DNA of 64,000 bases from Actinobacillus delphinicola. GTDB lineage: Bacteria > Pseudomonadota > Gammaproteobacteria > Enterobacterales > Pasteurellaceae. The notes beneath the pieces were generated by a model. It was not told where the DNA came from. It saw nothing but the letters and a program-made list of their open reading frames with translations, and searched no databases. Positions 1-9,453 of this stretch are shown here, one piece after another. Both the position numbers and the translations under genes were made by a program. Numbering within the stretch: the stretch's first letter is position 1; each line of letters opens with the position of its first letter. The stretch lies in contig NZ_LR134510.1 in assembly GCF_900638385.1 (NCBI RefSeq), positions 1,364,001 to 1,428,000 of the forward strand, in the 5' to 3' direction.

Positions 1-108
1 GAAACACCTGATCTTAAAAACGGAAGTAAAATTGTTGACACCAAATCTGCCATGATTTTAGAAGATCTCGTAGGGCAATTCCTCTACGGGGATAAAAATA
101 AAAAATAA
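1..108 (+). CDS. mlaD: MlaD C-terminal end (partial)
   Basis: The window opens inside a reading frame of 35 codons ending in TAA at 106-108. The peptide contains VDTKSAMILEDLVGQFLYG, typical of the C-terminus of MlaD, the inner-membrane-anchored MCE protein of the Mla retrograde phospholipid transport system. It lies 24 bp before mlaC, which is the usual mla order (mlaFEDCB), so the assignment rests on both sequence and context. The start and the MCE domain lie outside the window. Confidence 0.85.
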   Translation, partial: ETPDLKNGSKIVDTKSAMILEDLVGQFLYGDKNKK

Positions 109-132
109 CCTTAACCACACAAGAGGTAACAC

Positions 133-786
133 ATGTTAAAACCCATTGTTTCTTTACAGAAAAAAGTTTTTGCGTTCTTTTTAATGCTTTTTGCATTCGC
201 ATTCGTAAGCAATGCACAAGCAGCGGACAGCAATAATCCTTACACCCTGATGCAACAAACATCAAAAAGCTTATTTGGACAAATTACCGCTGACCAAGCA
301 AAAATTAAAAAAGATCCAAATTACTTAAAAACTATCGTAAAAGATACCCTTATGCCGTATGTTCACGTAAAATACGCAGGCTCACTCGTACTTGGTCGTC
401 AACTTCGTACCATTGACCGAGCAGATCGTGAAAAATTCTTCAACGCATTTGGGGACTTTATCGTACAATCTTACGCACAAGCCTTAACACTTTACCACAA
501 CCAAAAAGTGGAAATTGAAAAAGCAAAACCAATTGTTAGCAACATCGTAAGCATTAAAGTACAAATTATTCAAAGCAATGCAACCGCACCAGTAAACCTC
601 AACTTCTTCTGGCGCAAAAACACCAAAACTGGCGCATGGCAAGTTTACGATTTAGCGGTTGAAGGCGTGAGCATGGTTGATACAAAACGTCAAGAATGGT
701 CACCAATTCTTCGTAAATCTGGTATCAACGCACTTATCGCACAAGTTGAAAAAGCAGCGAAAGTACCTGTTACTTTCAGCAAATAA
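133..786 (+). CDS. mlaC: MlaC, periplasmic phospholipid-binding shuttle protein
   Basis: A 217-residue protein with a clear Sec signal peptide: Lys10-Lys11, a hydrophobic stretch at about 12-25, and a VSNAQA|ADS cleavage site near residue 30. The mature part matches the MlaC/Ttg2D family (YVHVKYAGSLVLGRQLRT, FGDFIVQSYAQAL). MlaC carries phospholipids between the outer-membrane MlaA complex and the inner-membrane MlaFEDB transporter, which maintains outer-membrane lipid asymmetry. An AGAGGT ribosome-binding site lies upstream of the ATG. It sits between mlaD and mlaB in one operon. Confidence 0.95.
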   Translation: MLKPIVSLQKKVFAFFLMLFAFAFVSNAQAADSNNPYTLMQQTSKSLFGQITADQAKIKKDPNYLKTIVKDTLMPYVHVKYAGSLVLGRQLRTIDRADREKFFNAFGDFIVQSYAQALTLYHNQKVEIEKAKPIVSNIVSIKVQIIQSNATAPVNLNFFWRKNTKTGAWQVYDLAVEGVSMVDTKRQEWSPILRKSGINALIAQVEKAAKVPVTFSK

Positions 787-792
787 GGAATA

Positions 793-1137
793 ATGATGCA
801 ACCATCTCATCCACTTTGCTGGGACGTGATAACACAAGATGGCAACACGCATATTTATCTCAATGGGGAATTAAGCCGTAACACCTTAATGCCCCTTTGG
901 GACATTTACAAAAAGGTGGAAAAGGAATTTTTTCCGCCAAATCCACATATCGTTTGGCATTTTGATAAAATAGTCCAGCTAGATAGTGCAGGTTTTGCAT
1001 TATTATGTGATTTTTTACATGCAGGTGAACAACGAGGCACACAACAAATTGCCACATGCTCACCTCAATTTTTAACCCTCGCGGATCTTTTCGGACTCAC
1101 GTCCTGGATGAAAGGCTTTTTACCCGCAACCACTTAA
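793..1137 (+). CDS. mlaB: MlaB, STAS-domain subunit of the Mla ABC transporter
   Basis: A 114-residue single STAS domain. The LDSAG loop at residues 63-67 corresponds to the conserved Asp-Ser-x-Gly segment of STAS proteins. In the Mla system this cytoplasmic subunit binds the ATPase MlaF and is needed for complex assembly and activity. It begins 6 bp after mlaC with an AAGGAA Shine-Dalgarno. Two adjacent ATGs (793 and 796) are possible starts and the sequence does not decide between them. Confidence 0.85.
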   Translation: MMQPSHPLCWDVITQDGNTHIYLNGELSRNTLMPLWDIYKKVEKEFFPPNPHIVWHFDKIVQLDSAGFALLCDFLHAGEQRGTQQIATCSPQFLTLADLFGLTSWMKGFLPATT

Positions 1138-1157
1138 TAGAGAACTGAAATAGACTT

Positions 1158-1412
1158 ATGGAAACAACACAAATTGAACAAATCTTAATGGAAAATTTAC
1201 CGATCACCGAAGTACACGTACAAGGCGAAGATGCCCACTATAGCGTGATTGTAGTGAGTGATGAACTTGCCGCATTATCTCGAGTAAAACAACAACAAAC
1301 CATTTATGCTCCATTAATGTCTCATTTCAGTAGTGGTGCTATCCACGCATTAAGCATTCGCACCTTCAACCAAGAAAAATGGCAACGTGAACGTGCCTTA
1401 AATGGATTTTAA
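1158..1412 (+). CDS. ibaG: BolA-family protein IbaG
   Basis: An 84-residue BolA/IbaG-type protein (METTQIEQILMENLP at the start, DAHYSVIVVSDEL in the middle). Family members bind monothiol glutaredoxins and take part in iron-sulfur cluster handling. The IbaG (YrbA) subgroup is usually encoded between the mla genes and murA, exactly as here, 20 bp after mlaB and 12 bp before murA. Function in this organism is inferred from family and position. Confidence 0.88.
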   Translation: METTQIEQILMENLPITEVHVQGEDAHYSVIVVSDELAALSRVKQQQTIYAPLMSHFSSGAIHALSIRTFNQEKWQRERALNGF

Positions 1413-2687
<1,275 letters not shown>

Positions 2688-2694
2688 AATCAAA

Positions 2695-2727
2695 TCCCCC
2701 TTAAAACGCATTAAGGGGGAATTTTTT
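2695..2727 (+). terminator. Intrinsic terminator after murA
   Basis: A perfect 9-bp stem (TCCCCCTTA at 2695-2703 and TAAGGGGGA at 2712-2720) with an 8-nt loop is followed by a T6 run at 2722-2727. It lies 8 bp after the murA stop and should end the mla-murA transcript, insulating it from the downstream glycan operon. Confidence 0.9.
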
Positions 2728-3095
2728 AGTCGAAATTTACCAAAATAAAAATTAAATAATAATCACTCTTATTTAGATAAAAAATAACTCCCCCTAGTAA
2801 GTCTATATTTTCTCCATTCAGATTACATCCTCGCCACAATTCTCGTTAAAATTTATGCAATATTGCCCACTACAAACCAATATTATTTAAGCTAACTTAT
2901 TAAATATTAAGGAATTTTTAATAAATATTGCAAATTATCAAATATTCTTTAATTTAACAAATCCTCATATACACTGCCTAGAAAGTGGATCAAAAGTGGC
3001 GTATAATCCACAAGCTTCTATTTTGTAGAATAGTGTGCATAATTAATTATAAATTATCTGGAGAATATGTAAGATAAAATAGGAATAACCAGAAA
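2728..3095. other. AT-rich intergenic region and left edge of the polysaccharide locus
   Basis: 368 bp without a convincing gene. Composition drops to strongly AT-rich immediately after the murA terminator. I searched for a JUMPstart/ops element (GGCGGTAG), common upstream of O-antigen operons, and do not see one. The only clear signal is a promoter-like pair near 2979-3007. No tRNA, integrase or insertion-sequence end is visible. Confidence 0.6.
2979..3007 (+). promoter_or_regulatory. Candidate sigma-70 promoter for the glycan operon
   Basis: A perfect -10 hexamer TATAAT lies at 3002-3007, with a weak -35 (TAGAAA, 4 of 6 matches) at 2979-2984 across a 17-bp spacer. It is about 90 bp upstream of the first gene of an 11-gene same-strand block and no better candidate is visible. 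This is a sequence match only. Confidence 0.5.
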
Positions 3096-3749
3096 ATGAA
3101 AGAAATTATATTAATTGGAGCAGGTGGTTACGCTAAATCAGTATTGGATTCTTTAGATCTGACTCGGTATAAATTTAAAGGCTATATTGATAGATTAAGA
3201 CCTGTTGGAAGTACACATTTAGGATTTCCTGTTTTAGCAAATAATTTATTAGAGCTAAAAGATTTTCATCAATATAGTTATTTTATTGCGATAGGAAATA
3301 ATGATCTACGTTATGAAAATTACACATTTCTGAAAAAAAATCATTGTAATATAATAAATATAATTGATAAAACATCAATAATTTCATCATCTTCTTATTT
3401 AGGAGAAGGCGTTTTCGTCGGAAAAATGGCTATCATAAATGCCGGTGTTAAGGTAGGAAATAATGTTATTGTTAATACTAAAGCCTTGTTAGAACATGGG
3501 GTAACTATTGAAAATCATTGTAATATTTCAACTAATACTACTTTAAATGGTGACGTTTATATTGGAGAAAAATCTTTTATTGGCTCTTCCTCTGTTATAA
3601 ATGGACAATTAGAGATTGGAAATAATGTAGTAGTTGGTTCAGGAAGTGTTGTAATAAGGGATATTGATCCTAATAGTATTGTGGTAGGAATACCAGCAAA
3701 AGTTATTAAAAAATTAGATAGTAATTATAAGGTAAAGAATAATGGATAA
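3096..3749 (+). CDS. neuD: NeuD/PglD-type sugar O- or N-acetyltransferase
   Basis: A 217-residue left-handed beta-helix acyltransferase. The N-terminal ILIGAGGYAKSVLD segment is the nucleotide-sugar-binding fold typical of NeuD/PglD proteins. From about residue 100 onward there are hexapeptide repeats (IGEKSFIGSSSVI, IGNNVVVGSGSVV) ending in VGIPAKVIKK. NeuD acetylates sialic acid and PglD acetylates a UDP-amino sugar. The gene overlaps neuB by 8 bp, which favours NeuD, but the presence of a 4,6-dehydratase in the locus keeps a PglD-like role possible. Confidence 0.8.
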   Translation: MKEIILIGAGGYAKSVLDSLDLTRYKFKGYIDRLRPVGSTHLGFPVLANNLLELKDFHQYSYFIAIGNNDLRYENYTFLKKNHCNIINIIDKTSIISSSSYLGEGVFVGKMAIINAGVKVGNNVIVNTKALLEHGVTIENHCNISTNTTLNGDVYIGEKSFIGSSSVINGQLEIGNNVVVGSGSVVIRDIDPNSIVVGIPAKVIKKLDSNYKVKNNG

Positions 3750-4779
3750 TATTTATATTGTAGCAGAAATAGGTTGTAACCATAATGGTTCATATGATAG
3801 AGCAAAAGAAATGGTTAGAGTTGCTAAAGAATGTGGAGTTAACGCTGTAAAATTTCAGACTTTTAAAGCAAATTTATTAATCTCTAAATTTGCTCCTAAA
3901 GCTGAATATCAAAAAATTACAACAGGTACTGATGATTCTCAATTAGAAATGACTAAAAAGTTAGAACTACCATATGATGAATTTATACAGTTAGAAGAAT
4001 ATGCTCAATCCTTAGGGCTCGATGTATTTTCAACTCCATTTGATTTTGACTCGATTGAATTTTTAGCTAGTAGAAAACAAAAGATGTGGAAAATACCATC
4101 TGGAGAAATAACTAATTTACCTTATTTGGAGAAAATTGCACGCTTAAATATTGAAGGAAAAAAAATTATTATTTCTACTGGAATGTCAACGATTGATGAA
4201 ATTAAATCTGCGCTAAGTATTCTAGAAAAAAATGGAGTAAAAAAATCAGATATTACTATTTTGCATTGTAATACAGAGTATCCAACACCATATGAAGATG
4301 TTAATTTAAATGTAATTAAACAGTTTAAAGAAATTTTTTCTGATTATAAAATTGGATTTTCAGATCATTCAAAGGGATATTTTGCAGGGATAGCTTCAGT
4401 TCCATATGGAATCTCATTTATCGAAAAACATTTTACATTAGATCAGAATTTACCAGGTCCTGATCATAAAGCTTCAGTTACTCCAGAAGAGTTAAAATTA
4501 TTATGTGATGGTATTAGAGCTGTTGAAAAGTCTTTAGGGAATTCAATAAAGGAAGTTACCCCTTCTGAGGAAAAAAATAAAATTGTTGCTCGAAAATCCA
4601 TTATAGCAAGGAAAAAAATTCAGAAAGGAGATATTTTTACTATTGATAATATTACAACAAAACGTCCTGGTAATGGTATTAGCCCTATGTATTGGTATGA
4701 TCTACTTGGTAAAGAAGCACAGTATGATTTTGATGAAGACGCAATAATTATTGATAATAGATTTTTAAATCAAGAGTAG
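3742..4779 (+). CDS. neuB: N-acetylneuraminate synthase NeuB
   Basis: A 345-residue protein that condenses ManNAc with PEP to give Neu5Ac. The TIM-barrel domain (1 to about 265) has AEIGCNHNG at 8-16, KFQTF at 37-41, FSDHS at 205-209 and PGPDHKAS at 238-245. The C-terminal SAF/antifreeze-like domain (about 283-345) has KRPGNGISP at 307-315. The partner NeuC makes ManNAc from UDP-GlcNAc, so Neu5Ac is a better guess than legionaminic or pseudaminic acid, whose dedicated aminotransferase and hydrolase are absent. The gene overlaps neuD by 8 bp. Confidence 0.9.
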   Translation: MDNIYIVAEIGCNHNGSYDRAKEMVRVAKECGVNAVKFQTFKANLLISKFAPKAEYQKITTGTDDSQLEMTKKLELPYDEFIQLEEYAQSLGLDVFSTPFDFDSIEFLASRKQKMWKIPSGEITNLPYLEKIARLNIEGKKIIISTGMSTIDEIKSALSILEKNGVKKSDITILHCNTEYPTPYEDVNLNVIKQFKEIFSDYKIGFSDHSKGYFAGIASVPYGISFIEKHFTLDQNLPGPDHKASVTPEELKLLCDGIRAVEKSLGNSIKEVTPSEEKNKIVARKSIIARKKIQKGDIFTIDNITTKRPGNGISPMYWYDLLGKEAQYDFDEDAIIIDNRFLNQE

Positions 4780-4783
4780 ATTT

Positions 4784-6040
4784 ATGAAAAAAATTGCAAT
4801 TATTCCAGCTCGATCTGGATCTAAGGGATTACCAAATAAGAATATTTTACTCTTAGGGGATAAGCCACTAATGGCTTACACGATAGAAGCTGCACTTGAA
4901 TCAAAGTGTTTTGATAAAGTTATAGTTTCAACAGATTCACTAGAATATAAATATATTGCTGAGCAATATGGTGCAGAAGTTATTTTACGTAATGAATATT
5001 TATCTAATGATGAGGCTACTAGTTTTATGGTAATAAAAGATGTCTTAGAAAAAGTAGATAATTATGATTATTTTGTTTTATTGCAGCCTACGTCTCCATT
5101 TAGAAATAAAGAACATATTAAAGAATGCATTAAGATTTTTGAGAATAAATATGAAAAATACAATTTTTTAGTATCAATGGAAGAAGTAACTAAATCATCT
5201 AAATTGATACAAGAAATAGATGCAGATATGACTCTAAAAAATTATGAAATTGATTTCTCAAATTATCGGAGACAGCAGTATAAAGAATACGTACCCAATG
5301 GTGCAATTTTTATAGGTAAAGTAAAAAATTATTTGGAACAGAAGCACTTCTTTTCAGCTGATAGTATCGCTTATTTTATGAGTAAAGAGGACTCAGTAGA
5401 TATTGATGATCAAATAGATTTTGAATTAGCAATTACATTAATGGCTAGAAAAAATAAAAAAGAAATTATTTTGAAGAATGTTTTAGAACAAATAAAGAGA
5501 AAAGAGTTTTTGTTTAAAAATCCCAAAGAAATTACACTTATTGGACATAGTATAATAGATAGATGGGATATACATACTCTTAGGGGAAATTTAGTTAATA
5601 ATTTAGGTATATCAGGGATTACTACGCAATATTATATAAAATATATTTTAGAAAATAATAAAATAAATATGTTTGGAAATTATATATATATTATGTTAGG
5701 GATAAATGATTTCTTAGATAAAAAACAGTTAGATGATGATATTATTAATAATATAGAGGATCTTATTTATAAGATAAGAAATATAAATAAAAAAAGTGAA
5801 ATATTTTTTTTAGAAATTCTATCAGTTTACCATAGAGTTGATAAAGATAAAGAAAGAATTATAGAACTTAATAAAAAAATTAAAAATAGAATGAAAAAGA
5901 TTAATGTTAAATTTGTGGAATTAAATAAATATATGAGCGATGAATTTAATAATTTAAACTATATTTATACGGATGATGGACTTCATTTAAATATTAATGG
6001 TTATTTAAAGTTAGAAAATATATTAAATAAAGAAAAATAA
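4784..6040 (+). CDS. neuA: CMP-sialic acid synthetase NeuA with C-terminal SGNH esterase-like domain
   Basis: A 418-residue two-domain protein. Residues 1 to about 225 are the cytidylyltransferase, with IIPARSGSKGLPNKN at 6-20 and LQPTSPFR at 100-107; it activates Neu5Ac as CMP-Neu5Ac. Residues about 248-418 form an SGNH/GDSL-hydrolase-like domain with GHS at 254-256 (His replaces the usual Asp of GDS), GIND at 306-309 and DDGLH at 397-401. Similar bifunctional NeuA proteins, with a sialic acid O-acetylesterase domain, are known in group B Streptococcus and E. coli K1. Here it would oppose the NeuD acetyltransferase two genes upstream. Confidence 0.9.
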   Translation: MKKIAIIPARSGSKGLPNKNILLLGDKPLMAYTIEAALESKCFDKVIVSTDSLEYKYIAEQYGAEVILRNEYLSNDEATSFMVIKDVLEKVDNYDYFVLLQPTSPFRNKEHIKECIKIFENKYEKYNFLVSMEEVTKSSKLIQEIDADMTLKNYEIDFSNYRRQQYKEYVPNGAIFIGKVKNYLEQKHFFSADSIAYFMSKEDSVDIDDQIDFELAITLMARKNKKEIILKNVLEQIKRKEFLFKNPKEITLIGHSIIDRWDIHTLRGNLVNNLGISGITTQYYIKYILENNKINMFGNYIYIMLGINDFLDKKQLDDDIINNIEDLIYKIRNINKKSEIFFLEILSVYHRVDKDKERIIELNKKIKNRMKKINVKFVELNKYMSDEFNNLNYIYTDDGLHLNINGYLKLENILNKEK

Positions 6041-6043
6041 ATT

Positions 6044-7198
6044 ATGAAAAAGATATTATATGTTACTGGTTCAAGAGCTGAATATGGAATTGTTAAGCGA
6101 TTACTAAAAAAATTACAAAATGATAATTCTATTGATTTTAGATTAGCTGTTACAGGAATGCACTTATCTGAAAAATATGGAAGTACCTATAAGGTTATTG
6201 AAGAAGATGGTATTAAGATAGATTATATTATACCTATTACTTTAGAAAATAATAATAATCAATCAATAATTAATTCTATGGCAGAATGTCTAAAAAAATT
6301 TGGCGAACATTTTCAAAATTATTATTATGATGCAGTAATAATTTTAGGTGATAGATTTGAAATTTTTAGCGTAGCAATTGCTGCCGGTATTCATAATATA
6401 CCTTTAATTCATTTACATGGTGGTGAGCAAACGTTAGGAAACTATGATGAATTTATTAGACATAGTATTACTAAAATAGCAAAATTACATTTAACATCAA
6501 CAGAATCATATAGAAAAAGAGTGATTCAATTAGGAGAATTACCGAATAGTGTTATTAATATAGGTTCTCTAGGTGCAGAGAATGGATTGTTATTAAACTT
6601 ACCATCTAAGATTGAATTAGAAAGTATTATAGGGAGTATAGAAAAGCCATATTTCTTGATAGTATTCCATCCAGAAACATTAAATTTATTGAGCGTAGAT
6701 AATCAAATAAAAGAATTATTAAGTGCATTAGATAAATTTAAAACTAATTATGATTTTATTTTTATAGGGTCAAATGCTGATACTAAATCAAATATAATAT
6801 TTAATTTATTTAGAGAATATACAGTTGAGAATAATTTTAGATTTTTTACGTCCTTAACACCAGAGGAGTATCTTGCATTAATAAAATATTCATGCGGTAT
6901 TATTGGAAATAGCTCTTCTGGATTATTAGAGGCACCATCTTTTAGGGTTGGAACTATTAATATTGGAGATAGACAGAAAGGTAGAATACGAGGAGATAGT
7001 GTTATTAATGTAACTCTGGATAAGCAATCAATTATAGATGGTATCTATAAATTAATTTCTCATGAATTTCAAGAAATATTAAATAAGTCTATCAATCCTT
7101 ATTATAAGGAAAATTCATTAGAAGAATGCTACAATGCAATTATTAAGTTTCTATATGGTTTAGATATTAATAAAAATAAAAGCTTCTATGATATGTAA
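6044..7198 (+). CDS. neuC: UDP-N-acetylglucosamine 2-epimerase (hydrolysing) NeuC
   Basis: A 384-residue GT-B-fold epimerase that converts UDP-GlcNAc to ManNAc plus UDP, feeding NeuB. Visible family marks are VTGSRAEYGIVK at 7-18, the LGDRFE motif, HLHGGEQT, FHPET and the nucleotide-binding GNSSSGLLEA stretch in the C-terminal lobe. It starts 3 bp after neuA, so neuD-neuB-neuA-neuC forms a complete UDP-GlcNAc to CMP-Neu5Ac cassette. AT-rich codons match its neighbours. Confidence 0.92.
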   Translation: MKKILYVTGSRAEYGIVKRLLKKLQNDNSIDFRLAVTGMHLSEKYGSTYKVIEEDGIKIDYIIPITLENNNNQSIINSMAECLKKFGEHFQNYYYDAVIILGDRFEIFSVAIAAGIHNIPLIHLHGGEQTLGNYDEFIRHSITKIAKLHLTSTESYRKRVIQLGELPNSVINIGSLGAENGLLLNLPSKIELESIIGSIEKPYFLIVFHPETLNLLSVDNQIKELLSALDKFKTNYDFIFIGSNADTKSNIIFNLFREYTVENNFRFFTSLTPEEYLALIKYSCGIIGNSSSGLLEAPSFRVGTINIGDRQKGRIRGDSVINVTLDKQSIIDGIYKLISHEFQEILNKSINPYYKENSLEECYNAIIKFLYGLDINKNKSFYDM

Positions 7199-7222
7199 TT
7201 AATATATTACTTCAGGAACATT

Positions 7223-8476
7223 ATGGAAAAAATAGATATTTTATTTGTATGCTATGGGGGTGGACATTCTGCCATAATAAAGCCATTAGCTGAAGAATTA
7301 ATAAAAAATCATCCTAAAATCAATTTTAAAATACTAGCACTAACCTTAGCTCATAATAGTATGAAAAAAAAATTTCCCCATCATACATTAGGATTAAAGG
7401 ATATAATAAAAATATTTTCTGTACAAGAAAAACAAGAAATTACAAAGTTAGGTAAAAGTATTCTATCTGAAAATTATAGAGATGACGGGACTGTTAGTGA
7501 ATATGAATCAATATTATATTTAGGATTATCTTTGTATGATTTAATTCATGCGAGAGGAAAAGAAGAAGCTTACAAGCAATATAATAATTTTCATCGTGCA
7601 GCATTTCTTCCTAAGATAACTATGGAAAGAATCCTAAAAAATTTAAAGCCTAGACTAGTTTGTGCTACGAATGCTCCAAGATTTGAGAAAGCTGCTTTAT
7701 TAGCAGCAAACAACTTAAATATAGAAAATTATGAGATAATAGATTTATTTGGAGAAAATCATGAAGTCTCTTCTCGTAATATTATAGTTATGGATGAATA
7801 TGTAATACATAACTTAAAATTAAATAATAAAAAAAATATAAAATATTTTTCATTGGGGCAACCTGCTGTAGAAAATACGGTTAAAGAGATAAAATCTCTG
7901 GATAGAAGATTAATTACTGACAAATTACATCTTTTTAAGTATAATAGAAGTGCAATTAATATTGTGTTTTTTTCTCAGAGGATTTCTTTTATAAATAAAG
8001 AACTAACACTTAAATTTTATAATAAATTATTAAAAGTATTTAATAACTTATCATCATTATATAATATTAATATTTTTGTACGTCTTCATCCAGGTGAAAA
8101 TATAGAAGATTATTGGGGAAAACTAGATTGTTCTAATTTAAAGTTTATTCATGATATATTAACTTTACCGGAAAGTATCGTTCTAGGAGATATTATTGTT
8201 ACTCAATATTCAACAGTTGCATTAGAAAGTATTTATTCAGGGAAAACAGTATGTACTTTTCATCATAATTTAGAAGGAACCTATCCAGTATCTAGATTTA
8301 TGATGGATCCATATTTGTTTAGTATGGGGTTTGATGAATTAGAGGATAATTTAATATCTTTACTAGATAATCCTAGTATTTTATTAAGAAAAATAACGAA
8401 AAGTACGAATTCAGTTCACAAAATAATTCAACTTTTTATCAATTCTTTATGTAGAGAAAATTCTATATGCGATTAA
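7223..8476 (+). CDS. Putative GT-B glycosyltransferase of unassigned family
   Basis: A 417-residue protein with an N-terminal Rossmann-like strand and glycine loop (ILFVCYGGGHSAI, G12-G14 and His15) and a C-terminal lobe holding VRLHPGENIEDYW near 287 and QYSTVALESIYSGK near 330, the pattern of GT-B enzymes related to capsule and teichoic-acid polymerases. It is the only recognisable non-initiating glycosyltransferase in the operon and follows neuC directly, so a sialyltransferase role is plausible. I cannot assign it to a CAZy family by eye. An AGGAA Shine-Dalgarno sits 6 bp before the ATG. Confidence 0.65.
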   Translation: MEKIDILFVCYGGGHSAIIKPLAEELIKNHPKINFKILALTLAHNSMKKKFPHHTLGLKDIIKIFSVQEKQEITKLGKSILSENYRDDGTVSEYESILYLGLSLYDLIHARGKEEAYKQYNNFHRAAFLPKITMERILKNLKPRLVCATNAPRFEKAALLAANNLNIENYEIIDLFGENHEVSSRNIIVMDEYVIHNLKLNNKKNIKYFSLGQPAVENTVKEIKSLDRRLITDKLHLFKYNRSAINIVFFSQRISFINKELTLKFYNKLLKVFNNLSSLYNINIFVRLHPGENIEDYWGKLDCSNLKFIHDILTLPESIVLGDIIVTQYSTVALESIYSGKTVCTFHHNLEGTYPVSRFMMDPYLFSMGFDELEDNLISLLDNPSILLRKITKSTNSVHKIIQLFINSLCRENSICD

Positions 8477-9453
8477 AAAAAATTTTTATTGTTGAGAATA
8501 GTGTACTATATTTATTCTTATTATTTACTGGGTTAGGTATTCTATCCTTTGATATGTTACCACAGGTAGTTTATTTGGTATCAAATATAGTTAATAATGA
8601 ACATTTAAAAGAATATAGTAGTGTTATATTTTATTTAGAAGAAAATAATCCACACACATTAAGAACATTATTAATGCTACCTTTCTATTTTTTATATGAT
8701 TATTTTTCTATTAATGTTAATTTATCTTTTGGGATAGCAGTAATTTTATTAATTTTTTTAACTTATAAAAACATTATATATATATATCCGGTAAATAATA
8801 AGATAAAAACACTAATATTACTTTCATTAATGACTTTAACTATATTTATGAATGGTAGAATAGCTTTTGCTATTTATGGTAATTCATTATTGTTAAAAAT
8901 ATTTTATAGAAGATATTTTATTTTAAACATTAGATATATTAAATTTATATTAAATTTATTAATAGCATTATTTTTCACAACGGTTAGTACAGGAACATCA
9001 ATTGTTGCTATTGGTACCATAATAACCTTTTATTTTTTTATATTTATATTGAATAAATTTAGAAAAATTAGATCTATAAATTATAGAGTGTTATTTGATT
9101 TTATTTCTATTTTAGTATTACTTATAGGTATATTTAGAAATATTATTATAATGTATATTGATAAAAATTTAGATTATTTTGGGTCTTTCTCTTTAATGTT
9201 ACATCATGGAATTGGAAAATATTTTAGGGGGTGGATGATTTTTATACTCCCATTATTAATTTTTATGTTAATTATACTAATGCAGATTATAAGAAAAATA
9301 AATATTATTATAGTACCTTTATCATTAACAATTAGTGCTGGATTCATAGGGATATTTGGGATTTCTAGTCTAGTTTCTGGTATCAGTGGTTTTATTGTAT
9401 CTACTTTATTAATTTTAAATATTAAATATGTTAAAAAAAATTATACAAAATAG
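8467..9453 (+). CDS. Polytopic membrane protein, candidate Wzy-type polymerase
   Basis: A 328-residue, very hydrophobic protein with roughly nine predicted membrane helices. These are separated by short basic loops, plus one longer polar loop after the first helix (EEYSS-like region to NNPHTLRT). No catalytic motif is recognisable, which is normal for O-antigen polymerases. It lies between a glycosyltransferase and a flippase and overlaps both (10 bp and 26 bp), so Wzy polymerase is the best inference. It is shorter than many Wzy proteins. The alternative is a membrane acyltransferase, but no family motif supports that. Confidence 0.5.
   Translation: MRLKKIFIVENSVLYLFLLFTGLGILSFDMLPQVVYLVSNIVNNEHLKEYSSVIFYLEENNPHTLRTLLMLPFYFLYDYFSINVNLSFGIAVILLIFLTYKNIIYIYPVNNKIKTLILLSLMTLTIFMNGRIAFAIYGNSLLLKIFYRRYFILNIRYIKFILNLLIALFFTTVSTGTSIVAIGTIITFYFFIFILNKFRKIRSINYRVLFDFISILVLLIGIFRNIIIMYIDKNLDYFGSFSLMLHHGIGKYFRGWMIFILPLLIFMLIILMQIIRKINIIIVPLSLTISAGFIGIFGISSLVSGISGFIVSTLLILNIKYVKKNYTK

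Noticed and set aside
2728-3095. JUMPstart/ops element before the glycan operon
   Set aside because: No GGCGGTAG-like sequence was found in this interval.
3742-4779. Legionaminic or pseudaminic acid synthase instead of NeuB
   Set aside because: The hydrolysing epimerase NeuC is present and the aminotransferase and hydrolase genes of those pathways are absent.
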